DNA of 64,000 nucleotides, from contig JAJDTY010000073.1 in assembly GCA_022826945.1 (NCBI GenBank), forward strand, positions 310,001 through 374,000, given 5' to 3'. Numbering within the stretch: the first letter of the stretch is position 1; the number at the start of each line of letters is the position of its first letter. The notes below the pieces were generated by a model. It was not told the origin of the DNA. It saw only the letters and a program-made list of their open reading frames with translations, and did no database searches. Made by a program: the position numbers and the translations under genes. This DNA comes from Candidatus Binatia bacterium (GTDB lineage: Bacteria > Desulfobacterota > Binatia > Bin18). Positions 16,698 through 25,619 of this stretch are shown one piece after another.

Positions 16698-17452
16698 AGA
16701 TCCATCGTGTCAAGCCTTGGAAAGAACGTCCGGCATACGCGCGAGATCGTTTCGGCAGCCCGTCTCCGGCATTGCTGAAGTCGGATGAAAAAGGGCAGAT
16801 GCTGTGGATGGGTTGCGATATGAGCCATCGCTTTGGAGAGTCGGATTTTCCCTTCTGCGGTTGTGACTCCTCTCATAGGTGGAATGGCCATATCAACCGA
16901 ATCAAGAATAATGCGCAAGACTAAAAAGGGCAGCGTGCGCTCTGCAGCAAAGGTAGCGTGCACTCCGCTTTCCATCTCAACGGCAATACAATCCGTCTCT
17001 CGCCCTCGCTTTTCTTTTTCCTGTCGAGTAAAGAGGACACGGGGACTCGTGACGATTCCCCCTTCAATCGTTGCTACGCCTGCCTGCTGAGCGGCGTCCC
17101 GGGCAGCACGGAAAAGGCGACTATCGACGCCAAACGTATCGAGTTGCCCTTCTCGTTCCTCGGTATACATACGCAAAGCCGGAGCCAGAACGAGTTGGCC
17201 AGCGGTAAGCTCTGGAATTAACGCTCCCGCGCAACCAACAGAGAGCACGGCCGAAAGCGGTGTATCCGTAAATTCTTTGATTGTCTGACGAGCCCGCCGC
17301 GGACCTATCCCCCCGGTAACAATGAGAATATCCCGACGTCCACTGGATCCGCGCCAAACTCCCTCTCCCTCTCGCCGTACTTGACGCAACACCGAACGCA
17401 CAGCTGCGCTTTCCCAGGCAAGCGCAGTAAAGACAACGATAGGCCGTGACAT
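16688..17452 (-). CDS. hpnG: Hopanoid-associated phosphorylase (HpnG type)
   Basis: The product is 254 residues from the ATG at 17452; an earlier ATG nine codons upstream begins 3 bases after hpnB. The fold is the MTA/SAH nucleosidase and purine nucleoside phosphorylase superfamily. LIVTGGIGPRRARQTI, VLSVGCAGAL and the conserved CIAVEMESGVHATFA (substrate-binding Met-Glu-Ser) are visible, and an Asp lies in IILDSVD. HpnG is thought to release adenine from adenosylhopane to give ribosylhopane during side-chain synthesis. Assignment to HpnG rather than a generic nucleosidase rests on the adjacent hpnB and hpnA. It is the last gene of the three-gene minus-strand operon. Confidence 0.8.
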   Translation of the reverse strand: MSRPIVVFTALAWESAAVRSVLRQVRREGEGVWRGSSGRRDILIVTGGIGPRRARQTIKEFTDTPLSAVLSVGCAGALIPELTAGQLVLAPALRMYTEEREGQLDTFGVDSRLFRAARDAAQQAGVATIEGGIVTSPRVLFTRQEKEKRGRETDCIAVEMESGVHATFAAERTLPFLVLRIILDSVDMAIPPMRGVTTAEGKIRLSKAMAHIATHPQHLPFFIRLQQCRRRAAETISRVCRTFFPRLDTMDLSE

Positions 17453-17482
17453 ACTAACCCCTGTCCAAACGCATTCCACGAC

Positions 17483-18691
17483 CTAACGCCAGTCGACGCG
17501 TTTTTTCCGTAAGTGGCGGAATGCCGAATCGAGAGTCATCCCTTCATAAAGCATTGCGGCCAACGGCAAACTGAAGCCCCAGACGCTGCGTAAATCAAAA
17601 AAGCGAACACCAGGGATATACAGCGTGGTCATCAGGCCCCAGGCGATCCCCCCTTCGAGCATCAAAAGGAGAACCAGCCGTGCCGAAACCTCGATATCAA
17701 CAATCGAAGGAAGACCGAAAAACACGAGGCCGGAGAGAAAAAAAATGGGAGGGAGACCAAACGCAATGGCGAGGCCGACAACAGTGCCAATGAGCCGAAG
17801 CCAAGAATAGTTGAGCTCAGTAAAGGCAGTCCGTCGGACCATACGCCAGAGACTGTCTACCGTATCGTAGACACGCAGACTTTTGACGTCAGTGCGACTC
17901 AGGCAGAGCCGAATCGGGAGTCCTACTCTCTTCACCAATTGGCCGAGAGTCACATCGTCTATAATCTGGTCCCGTAAAGCCCGAAATCCACCAATACGGA
18001 TGAGGGCCTGAGAGGCGAGCAAGATACATCCGCCAGCCGATGCGGCAGTTGTTTTCCGGGAGTCGTTTACCCAACGCAGAGGATATAACAGGATAAAGAA
18101 GAGAACAAAGGGCGGGATGAGCAGGCGTTCGGCGAAGGACACACAACGCAGACGAGCCATCCGACTATTGAGCGCGAGCTGTCCAGCTTCACTTTCTATC
18201 ACTAAGTGTCGGAGAGAATCGGGGGCATGCCAAATGTCGGCATCGGTCAGAAGAAGATAGTCGGGAAGGTCCTCATTCGAACCCGGCGCAAATCCACATT
18301 CCACCGCTCCTTGCTGGAGCGCCCACATTTTACCAACCCAGCCAGCTGGGAGTGTTGTCCCTGAAACAACACGCAGGCGGTCTGTAGCCTTGGCCTGCTC
18401 AGCGATTGCAGCAGCAACAGTCGCAGTTTGATCATGGGAGCGATCATCAATGACACTTACCGAGAATGGCCCTGGATAGTCTTGATGCAGCAGAGAAGAT
18501 AGCGTCTCGCGCAGTACCGCTGCTTCGTTTCTGGCCGGGATTAAAACCTGAACAGACGGCCAGTGATGCGGCTCAAGAGGTAGAACATTATCCTCTCCAA
18601 CAGGGCGAAAATTCCACGGACGCGCCGGATGCAGCGCTATACCGACCCAAATGAACAGAGCAAGTGCCCCGAGCACGAGACAAATTGCCAC
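17483..18691 (-). CDS. hpnB: Hopanoid-associated glycosyltransferase (HpnB type)
   Basis: The product is 402 residues. An N-terminal membrane segment (ICLVLGALALFIWVGIAL) is followed by a GT2 domain. VQVLIPARNEAAVL and the nucleotide-sugar Asp motifs VIDDRSHDQT and LLTDADIWH mark it, and QxxRW-like features are replaced by the RRTAFTELNYSW segment. Three hydrophobic helices follow near the C-terminus (VVGLAIAFGLPPIFFLSGLVF and others). HpnB-type proteins are found in hopanoid clusters and are thought to modify the bacteriohopanepolyol head group at the inner membrane. It starts 33 bases after hpnA and ends 30 bases before the chosen hpnG start. Confidence 0.88.
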   Translation of the reverse strand: MAICLVLGALALFIWVGIALHPARPWNFRPVGEDNVLPLEPHHWPSVQVLIPARNEAAVLRETLSSLLHQDYPGPFSVSVIDDRSHDQTATVAAAIAEQAKATDRLRVVSGTTLPAGWVGKMWALQQGAVECGFAPGSNEDLPDYLLLTDADIWHAPDSLRHLVIESEAGQLALNSRMARLRCVSFAERLLIPPFVLFFILLYPLRWVNDSRKTTAASAGGCILLASQALIRIGGFRALRDQIIDDVTLGQLVKRVGLPIRLCLSRTDVKSLRVYDTVDSLWRMVRRTAFTELNYSWLRLIGTVVGLAIAFGLPPIFFLSGLVFFGLPSIVDIEVSARLVLLLMLEGGIAWGLMTTLYIPGVRFFDLRSVWGFSLPLAAMLYEGMTLDSAFRHLRKKRVDWR

Positions 18692-18724
18692 ACCAGTCCT
18701 CCTAGAGGGATAGAGGCATCCCCC

Positions 18725-19717
18725 CTACCCTTTCACATAGTCGTGCGCGCGGAACCACGTAATCGCCTTGTGGAAGGCTTCACGTACAGGAGTTTGCGGA
18801 AGTCCTAATTCATGTATGGCCCTAGCCGGACTGAAAAACATTTTTTTCCTACTCAGTCGGACTCCAACGGGAGGGGCGAAAGGCTCACGACCGGGAATAA
18901 GACGAGCGAGTGCCGCATCACCATAGGCAACCCCTAAGGCGAGCGCATACGGCACCTTGAAGCGGGGCGCTGGACGGTCGGTGAGTTCGGCGAGGAGTTG
19001 GAGGATTTGTTGGAGTGTCAGGTTCTCATTGCCGAGAATATATTTTTCTCCTATTTTTCCATGAGCGGCAGCCAAAAGATGGCCCTGGGCTACATCCTCA
19101 ACGTCGACCACATTCAGCCCCGTGTCCACATAGCCCGGCATATTCCCGTTTAGGAAATCCACAATCAACTTGCCGGTGGGAGTGGGCTTGATATCCCCTC
19201 TACCAACGGGGGTGCTCGGGTTCACGATAACAATGGGTAAGCCGTCTTGGGCATACTGCAGCGCCACTTGTTCGGCCAGGAATTTGCTCCGTTTGTAATG
19301 CCCGATCATATCAGCGAGACTGACCGGAGTATCTTCCGCGCCTTGACCGCCATCCCTCGGAATACCAAGCGTCGCTACAGAACTCGTGTACACGACTTTT
19401 TCTACCCCGACCTCACGCGCCGCGCGTAAAATATTCTCCGTGCCGAGGACATTGCAGTCGTACATGTCTTGCTTACGACGGACCCATAATTTGTATAGCG
19501 CGGCAACATGATAGACTTGGTGACAGCCGCGGGTCGCCTGAAGAACACTCTGATAGGCCCGCACATCGCCGGTAACAACATCGACCGGGAGATCTTTCAC
19601 CAAATCGGTATTTGCCGTCTGGCGCATGAGGACGCGGACGTGTGAGCCGGCCTGAACGAGTGCACGGGCAACCGCTCCACCAACAAAACCAGACGCGCCA
19701 GTTACCAATACGGGCAT
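18725..19717 (-). CDS. hpnA: Hopanoid-associated sugar epimerase (HpnA type)
   Basis: The product is 330 residues, an extended short-chain dehydrogenase/NAD-dependent epimerase. It opens with the Rossmann motif VTGASGFVGGAVARAL. TSSVATLGIP carries the catalytic Ser region and HYKRSKFLAE the Tyr-x3-Lys pair; NPSTPVGRGDIKPTPTG is characteristic of the HpnA/dihydroflavonol-reductase-like group. It is the first gene of the hpnA-hpnB-hpnG operon. No squalene-hopene cyclase or hpnH is in the window, so cyclisation and side-chain attachment must be encoded elsewhere. Confidence 0.9.
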   Translation of the reverse strand: MPVLVTGASGFVGGAVARALVQAGSHVRVLMRQTANTDLVKDLPVDVVTGDVRAYQSVLQATRGCHQVYHVAALYKLWVRRKQDMYDCNVLGTENILRAAREVGVEKVVYTSSVATLGIPRDGGQGAEDTPVSLADMIGHYKRSKFLAEQVALQYAQDGLPIVIVNPSTPVGRGDIKPTPTGKLIVDFLNGNMPGYVDTGLNVVDVEDVAQGHLLAAAHGKIGEKYILGNENLTLQQILQLLAELTDRPAPRFKVPYALALGVAYGDAALARLIPGREPFAPPVGVRLSRKKMFFSPARAIHELGLPQTPVREAFHKAITWFRAHDYVKG

Positions 19718-19818
19718 AGCCCCTTCCCGTAGATTGCCTCTCTTCAGGTGTCAAGGGTATAGGTTCACCGGCTTGGGTCTGTTATGAGAAGAAAAGCGTT
19801 TTTATGAGGAGGCAGGCT

Positions 19819-20142
19819 ATGGCTGATATTCAGCAGGTTTCAGATTCCAGTTTTGACGGTGATGTTCTGAAGGCGGATGTCCCGGTTCTGATCGATTTTT
19901 GGGCTCCGTGGTGTGGCCCCTGTCGGGCTATTGCACCGATTGTTGAGGAACTCGCCAGCGAATATGATGGTAGGCTCAAGATTGTCAAAATGAACGTCGA
20001 CGACAATCCCCAGACACCGGCCCAGTACGGGGTTCGGGGCATTCCGAATCTTATTTTGTTCAAGGATGGCGAAGTCAAGCAGCAAATTGTCGGGGCGGTT
20101 CCGAAGGCGCATCTCGTAAAAGCTATTGATGACTTTGTCTAA
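19819..20142 (+). CDS. trxA: Thioredoxin
   Basis: The product is 107 residues, the normal length for cytoplasmic thioredoxin. It is taken from the ATG at 19819 with GAGGAGG about 8 bases upstream; an in-frame ATG five codons earlier overlaps the binding site. The redox motif WCGPC lies in [12 protein letters not shown] and the cis-Pro region is [11 protein letters not shown]. It keeps protein dithiols reduced and could serve both NrdJ and the peroxiredoxin in this window. It is a single gene, divergent from hpnA and convergent with rodA. Confidence 0.97.
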   Translation: MADIQQVSDSSFDGDVLKADVPVLIDFWAPWCGPCRAIAPIVEELASEYDGRLKIVKMNVDDNPQTPAQYGVRGIPNLILFKDGEVKQQIVGAVPKAHLVKAIDDFV

Positions 20143-20158
20143 GGTAGTCAGCGGGCAT

Positions 20159-21262
20159 TCAAAAGAACAGGCGTCTAGTGCTCACATTGAGCGCTAGGCC
20201 AATCGCCACCATCGTCGTGAGTAAGGAAGAACCTCCGTAGCTCAAAAAGGGCAAGGGCACTCCGACGACAGGCAGCACTCCGACATTCATCCCGGCATTG
20301 ATCACAATCTGCCAGAACACGATCCCGGCGACCCCAACGGAGAGGAGTAAACCGAACCGTTCACGCGCCCGGAGAGCAATGACAAGCAGACGTGCCAACA
20401 AGACGCCGTATAATATCAATAGGCCAAGGGCTCCGACAAATCCCCACTCTTCAGCAAAGACGGCAAAGACAAAATCTGTATGCTTTTCAGGCAGAAAGTC
20501 GAGACGATTCTGTGTCCCCAGCAGGAACCCTTTGCCCCAGACCCCCCCTGACCCAACCGTCACCTGTGACTGGATCATATGGTAGCCTGCGCCGAGGGGA
20601 TCGACATCCGGGTATAAGAACGACAAGACTCTTTGCTGCTGGTAGGGTTTGAGATAAGCCCAGATGAAAGGCAGAATACTCCCACCGGCCAGAGCAAGAA
20701 CAGATAAGGACTGCAAGCGCAGACCCGCCGTAAAAGTCAAAGTGAGAAAGAGAAGTCCCAGCGTGATGGTAGTTCCAAGATTAGGCTGCCAGAGGACGAG
20801 GACCGCCGGAGCGGAAAAAAATGCGGCTGGAGCGAGAATATCTCTGATACCATATCCTCCCGGAGGTACGGTGCGGTGATACCAGCGGGCCAGCACGAGG
20901 AGCAGACCAATTTTCATGAATTCAGCCGGCTGGAGAGAAAATATACCAATGTAGATCCAGCGACGTGCCCCTCCGCCAAAGGAGCCAATAAGGGGTACGA
21001 GGACAAGGAGACCGAGGGCCGCTCCGTACAAGAGATAGGCCCACTGCTCGAGCCGGCGATAGTCAATAGCAAAGGCGAGACCCATCCCGCAAAAGCCCAC
21101 GGCAGCCCAGGTGAGCTGTCGTATGAACTGCGGACTCGCCTGCGGAGACCCGTCATAGGTTGCGCTGTAGAGCCCAAGCAGGCCAAGACCCAGCAGCCCG
21201 ACCGTCAGACAAAATAGTATCCAGTCGAAATGCTCAACCAGCCGTCTGTCGAATCCCATCAT
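20159..21262 (-). CDS. rodA: Rod-shape peptidoglycan glycosyltransferase RodA
   Basis: The product is 367 residues from the ATG pair at 21262/21259 (MMGFDRRLVEHFDWILF); this start overlaps the end of mrdA by 29 bases. Ten or so membrane segments and the SEDS signature region are present: QPNLGTTITLGLLFL and the C-terminal PVVGVPLPFLSYGGSSLL. RodA polymerises glycan strands together with PBP2, encoded directly upstream. The longer in-frame reading to 21361 lies inside mrdA and is not homologous. It is the last gene of the mreBCD-mrdA-rodA operon. Confidence 0.94.
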   Translation of the reverse strand: MMGFDRRLVEHFDWILFCLTVGLLGLGLLGLYSATYDGSPQASPQFIRQLTWAAVGFCGMGLAFAIDYRRLEQWAYLLYGAALGLLVLVPLIGSFGGGARRWIYIGIFSLQPAEFMKIGLLLVLARWYHRTVPPGGYGIRDILAPAAFFSAPAVLVLWQPNLGTTITLGLLFLTLTFTAGLRLQSLSVLALAGGSILPFIWAYLKPYQQQRVLSFLYPDVDPLGAGYHMIQSQVTVGSGGVWGKGFLLGTQNRLDFLPEKHTDFVFAVFAEEWGFVGALGLLILYGVLLARLLVIALRARERFGLLLSVGVAGIVFWQIVINAGMNVGVLPVVGVPLPFLSYGGSSLLTTMVAIGLALNVSTRRLFF

Positions 21263-23096
21263 TTTCCAGATTCCGTTGCTCAACGATGCGAAAGTATGCC
21301 TCCAAAACCTGACGAACAACAGGTGCAGCGGCGGCTCCCCCTCCCTTACCGGCGTGTTCAATCAGACAGGCAACAGCAATTTGAGGATTCTGGACCGGTG
21401 CAAATGCGATAAACCAGGCATGATCGCGGTGGTGGCGAGGGACTTCCTCTTCTTCATCATGTATACGACTCACCACCTGAGAGGTCCCCGTCTTACCAGC
21501 GACTTCAACGGAAGGAAGGAACGCTTTCTTTCCCGTTCCCCGCTCACCATGCACCACTTCTCGCATGCCATCTCGAACAACGTGGAGATGCTCTTCAGGG
21601 ATATCAATGCGCGTAACGACCTCTGGAGAATAGGTCTGAATAGACTCCCCATCAGCGTCGCTCACTTGTGTGACAAAGAAAGGACGATAGACGACTCCCC
21701 CGTTTGCAAGCGCCGCGGTCGCAACAGCCATCTGGATAGGTGTTGTGAGGACATAGCTTTGCCCGATCACAACGGATAGCGTCTCCCCCTCGTACCATGG
21801 GGCGTTGAAACGACGCCGTTTCCATTCGACGTCGGGAATCACGCCCGATGCCGCTTCAAGCTGGAGCTTGAGATCTTGACCCAGCCAAAACCGACGAGCG
21901 TGCTGAGCAATATTCTGTATCCCGAGACGCAGTCCAACCTTATAGAAATAAACATCACACGACTGGGCGAGGGCTTGTTTCAAATCTACCCAGCCATGCC
22001 CAGGCCGCTTCCAGCAGTGGAAGGTGCGCCCGCCAAAGGGTAGGCCGCCCTGACAGTTGAACTGCGTCTCAGGTGTAATAATCCCTTCCTCCAGCGCCGC
22101 CAGCGCCATAAAGGGCTTAAATGTAGAGCCCGGAGGATATTGGCCCCGAAGGGCCCGATTGGTCAGTGGACGTAGGGGATCCTCTACGAGCGTCCGCCAT
22201 TCGTCGGGCTTGATACTGAGCGCAAAAAGATTGGGATCAAATGTGGGACGACTGGCCAGAGCCAAAACCTCGCCGGTCTCGACGGCAATGACCACAACGG
22301 ATCCCTCTGCCTCTCCTAGAGCCTGTTCGACCTGTTCTTGCAGTTCAACATCAAGCGTTAGGTGTAAATTATATCCGGGCCGGGTCTTCACTTCGTCTAA
22401 AACACGTAACTTTCTTCCCGTTGCATCAACTTCAATCTGTTGTCCACCATTATATCCACGCAGATATTCTTCCCAGGCTTTCTCCAATCCGACCTTGCCA
22501 ACAAGGTCGCCCTGCCGGTACCTCTTGTTTTTAGTAATCTCGGTCTGATTCACTTCACCGATGTAGCCGACGAGGTGGGCAGCAAGGTTCCCAGCGGTAT
22601 AGAAGCGCTTGAGACTCGCCTCAACAGTGACACCGGGCAAGTCTAACTGGTGAGCTTCGATCGCGGCCAGCGTATCCCAAGAGATATCACGGGCTATAGA
22701 GATGCCTTCGTATGCGGGTCGACGTGGATTTCGGGGAGCCTTTCCCTCTAGAAAACCTGCCGCCTCGGGCAAATATGATACGAGAGTATGGAGCGTTGTC
22801 AGACGATCTTGCACGTCTTCCGGGACCAGAATGACATCAAACGACGGATGATTTCCGGCGACGACCTGTCCGGTTCGATCAAGCATGAGACCTCGTATAG
22901 ACGGCAGCCGCTTCAGGCGAATACGGTTCTTTTCCGACAGTGTTCGGAAACGATCACCCTCAACGATCTGCAGCTGCCACAAACGAAAGCCCAGAGCACT
23001 AAAAACAAACAGGACGATGAGACTAATGATACCGATGCGACGGTAGCACGCAGTAAGCGTTTCCTGAGACGCAAAGACCGCTGACCGCTCGTCCAT
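21234..23096 (-). CDS. mrdA: Penicillin-binding protein 2
   Basis: The product is 620 residues, the usual size for PBP2. An N-terminal membrane anchor (IGIISLIVLFVFSALGF, about residues 22-38) is followed by the dimerisation domain with RGLMLDRTGQVVAGN. The transpeptidase domain has the active Ser in PPGSTFKPFMALAALE, the SxD-type motif AQSCDVYFYK and the KTG motif VAGKTGTSQV. It cross-links peptidoglycan during elongation as partner of RodA. Its start abuts the mreD stop and its 3' end overlaps rodA, so the three genes are translated as a unit. Confidence 0.97.
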   Translation of the reverse strand: MDERSAVFASQETLTACYRRIGIISLIVLFVFSALGFRLWQLQIVEGDRFRTLSEKNRIRLKRLPSIRGLMLDRTGQVVAGNHPSFDVILVPEDVQDRLTTLHTLVSYLPEAAGFLEGKAPRNPRRPAYEGISIARDISWDTLAAIEAHQLDLPGVTVEASLKRFYTAGNLAAHLVGYIGEVNQTEITKNKRYRQGDLVGKVGLEKAWEEYLRGYNGGQQIEVDATGRKLRVLDEVKTRPGYNLHLTLDVELQEQVEQALGEAEGSVVVIAVETGEVLALASRPTFDPNLFALSIKPDEWRTLVEDPLRPLTNRALRGQYPPGSTFKPFMALAALEEGIITPETQFNCQGGLPFGGRTFHCWKRPGHGWVDLKQALAQSCDVYFYKVGLRLGIQNIAQHARRFWLGQDLKLQLEAASGVIPDVEWKRRRFNAPWYEGETLSVVIGQSYVLTTPIQMAVATAALANGGVVYRPFFVTQVSDADGESIQTYSPEVVTRIDIPEEHLHVVRDGMREVVHGERGTGKKAFLPSVEVAGKTGTSQVVSRIHDEEEEVPRHHRDHAWFIAFAPVQNPQIAVACLIEHAGKGGGAAAAPVVRQVLEAYFRIVEQRNLENDGIRQTAG

Positions 23097-23666
23097 TTAT
23101 ACCCTGGCGATAGCGCGCTCCCCCCTTGCCAGGAGGACAAAGATGAGCGGAGTCAGGGAGAGAGCTAAGAGTAAATCCCACAGCACGTATTGTGTGAGAA
23201 AAGACCAAATAGGAGCGACTGCCCAGTGTCCTTCGAGCAGCGCGAGAAAGGTGCCTGCCTTCAAGAGAACTGCGCCGGCAACGAGTCCGAGGACACAGAG
23301 AGGATTCTGAATCCATAGCCTTTGGGATAGGAGTTTTGTCACGGTAAAAACAAGACTCATGGCAAGAGTCCACATCCCCGCTGGAGCCCCTGAACAGCTA
23401 TCCAGCATATACCCCAAGAAAAAAGCACTCGCTGCCCCAGCCATGGCACCATGGTAAATGCCGAGATAGACACAGAAGATGAGTAACAGGTCAGGCACAA
23501 ATGGGAAATGCGGGAAAGCCGTTGTTTGTAAAAGAACCGCTCCGACTCCGCAGGCTCCGAGGAGACCAAAGGTCCGGAGCTTATTCGTTTCTGAAAGGCT
23601 CGGCTCCTGCTCGGACGACAGCTGGAGCAACCACCAAGACTTCTTCGATCTCTGCGAGTTCGGCAC
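23097..23666 (-). CDS. mreD: Rod-shape-determining protein MreD
   Basis: The product is 189 residues and very hydrophobic, with about five membrane segments (for example LLLIFCVYLGIYHGAMAGAASAFFLGYMLD). FVPDLLLIFCVYLGI with PDL and LGYMLDSCSGAPAGMWTLAMS is the typical MreD pattern. From the ATG at 23666 it overlaps mreC by 86 bases, which is long; translation may start further in. It belongs to the elongasome membrane core with MreC and RodA. Confidence 0.88.
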   Translation of the reverse strand: MPNSQRSKKSWWLLQLSSEQEPSLSETNKLRTFGLLGACGVGAVLLQTTAFPHFPFVPDLLLIFCVYLGIYHGAMAGAASAFFLGYMLDSCSGAPAGMWTLAMSLVFTVTKLLSQRLWIQNPLCVLGLVAGAVLLKAGTFLALLEGHWAVAPIWSFLTQYVLWDLLLALSLTPLIFVLLARGERAIARV

Positions 23667-24432
23667 TGAGCGTAACCTCTATGTCTTGGAATATCTCGTC
23701 ATCTCGTGAGGTGACACGCGTTACGCGCCCAATCTGCTGCCCTTTCGGAAAGACCCCATCAAGCCCAGAAGTAATGATCACATCCCCAACCGCGACATCG
23801 CTACCCCGCTGAACATATTTCAGTTGACAGTTCCCAGCAATGGAGCCAGACACGATCCCAGAGACGCGCGAACGCTGAACAAGGGCGTCGACCCCGCTAT
23901 TGGCGGAAGAGATCAGGAGAAGGTGGGCGGCATGTGGACTAACAGACACAATTTTTCCTACAACACCAGCTGGGGTGAGTACCGCCATTTCCTTCTGAAT
24001 TCCGTGCCGTTCCCCTTTGTCTAACACCGCCGTATGCGTCCATGTCCCCGGATTTCGTCCAATCACGCGTGCGGCAATTGACGCATCTGAGCTTTGCGTT
24101 CGTAAACCCAGTAAGAGCTCTAAGCGCTGATTTGCCAGCTCTAATTCGAACAGCCGTTCCTGCGTCTGCTCAAGCGCTTCAAGCCGAGCGCGAAGCTTTT
24201 CATTGTTTTGATGGACGGAGAGTAGGTCACGATATTGGTCAAGGACTTTTCCTGTGCCCTGGACCACTACCGTCGCTCCGACTTGAAGGGGTTTCATCAC
24301 TTCGAGAAACAGCACGCCAACAGGGTCGATACGGTACGGAGACCGGGCGTTCACGGTCGCCAACAGCAACGCGACAAAAAGAAAGAAACCGCAGGATAAG
24401 AGCAGACGATATCTGTACAGGATCTCAAGCAT
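23581..24432 (-). CDS. mreC: Rod-shape-determining protein MreC
   Basis: The product is 283 residues. It has one N-terminal membrane segment (LLLSCGFFLFVALLLATV), a coiled-coil of about 50 residues (NNEKLRARLEALEQTQERLFELE) and the C-terminal beta-barrel domain. GRNPGTWTHTAVLDKGERHGI and VLTPAGVVGKIVSVSPHAAHLLLI in that domain are typical. MreC organises the cell-wall elongation complex from the periplasmic side. It begins 9 bases after mreB and overlaps mreD. Confidence 0.95.
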   Translation of the reverse strand: MLEILYRYRLLLSCGFFLFVALLLATVNARSPYRIDPVGVLFLEVMKPLQVGATVVVQGTGKVLDQYRDLLSVHQNNEKLRARLEALEQTQERLFELELANQRLELLLGLRTQSSDASIAARVIGRNPGTWTHTAVLDKGERHGIQKEMAVLTPAGVVGKIVSVSPHAAHLLLISSANSGVDALVQRSRVSGIVSGSIAGNCQLKYVQRGSDVAVGDVIITSGLDGVFPKGQQIGRVTRVTSRDDEIFQDIEVTLSAELAEIEEVLVVAPAVVRAGAEPFRNE

Positions 24433-24441
24433 GCTTCACAC

Positions 24442-25482
<1,041 letters not shown>

Positions 25483-25536
25483 TTATTTCCTTCGTTCTTC
25501 AAGCGGACCTAATAGAACAAGGTTTCTAGCAGAATT

Positions 25537-25564
25537 TTGGTAATAGGGCAAGTTCTTGTAATAC
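25537..25564 (+). promoter_or_regulatory. Candidate promoter for the PpiD-type gene
   Basis: TTGGTA (25537-25542) and TAATAC (25559-25564) are separated by 16 bases in the divergent gap between mreB and the PpiD-type gene, 55 bases before the latter's ATG. Both boxes are recognisable but not strong. Confidence 0.3.
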
Positions 25565-25619
25565 ATTTGTTTTTTCTTCAATATTGACCATGGCATGATG
25601 AAACAGGAGGTCAACCCAT

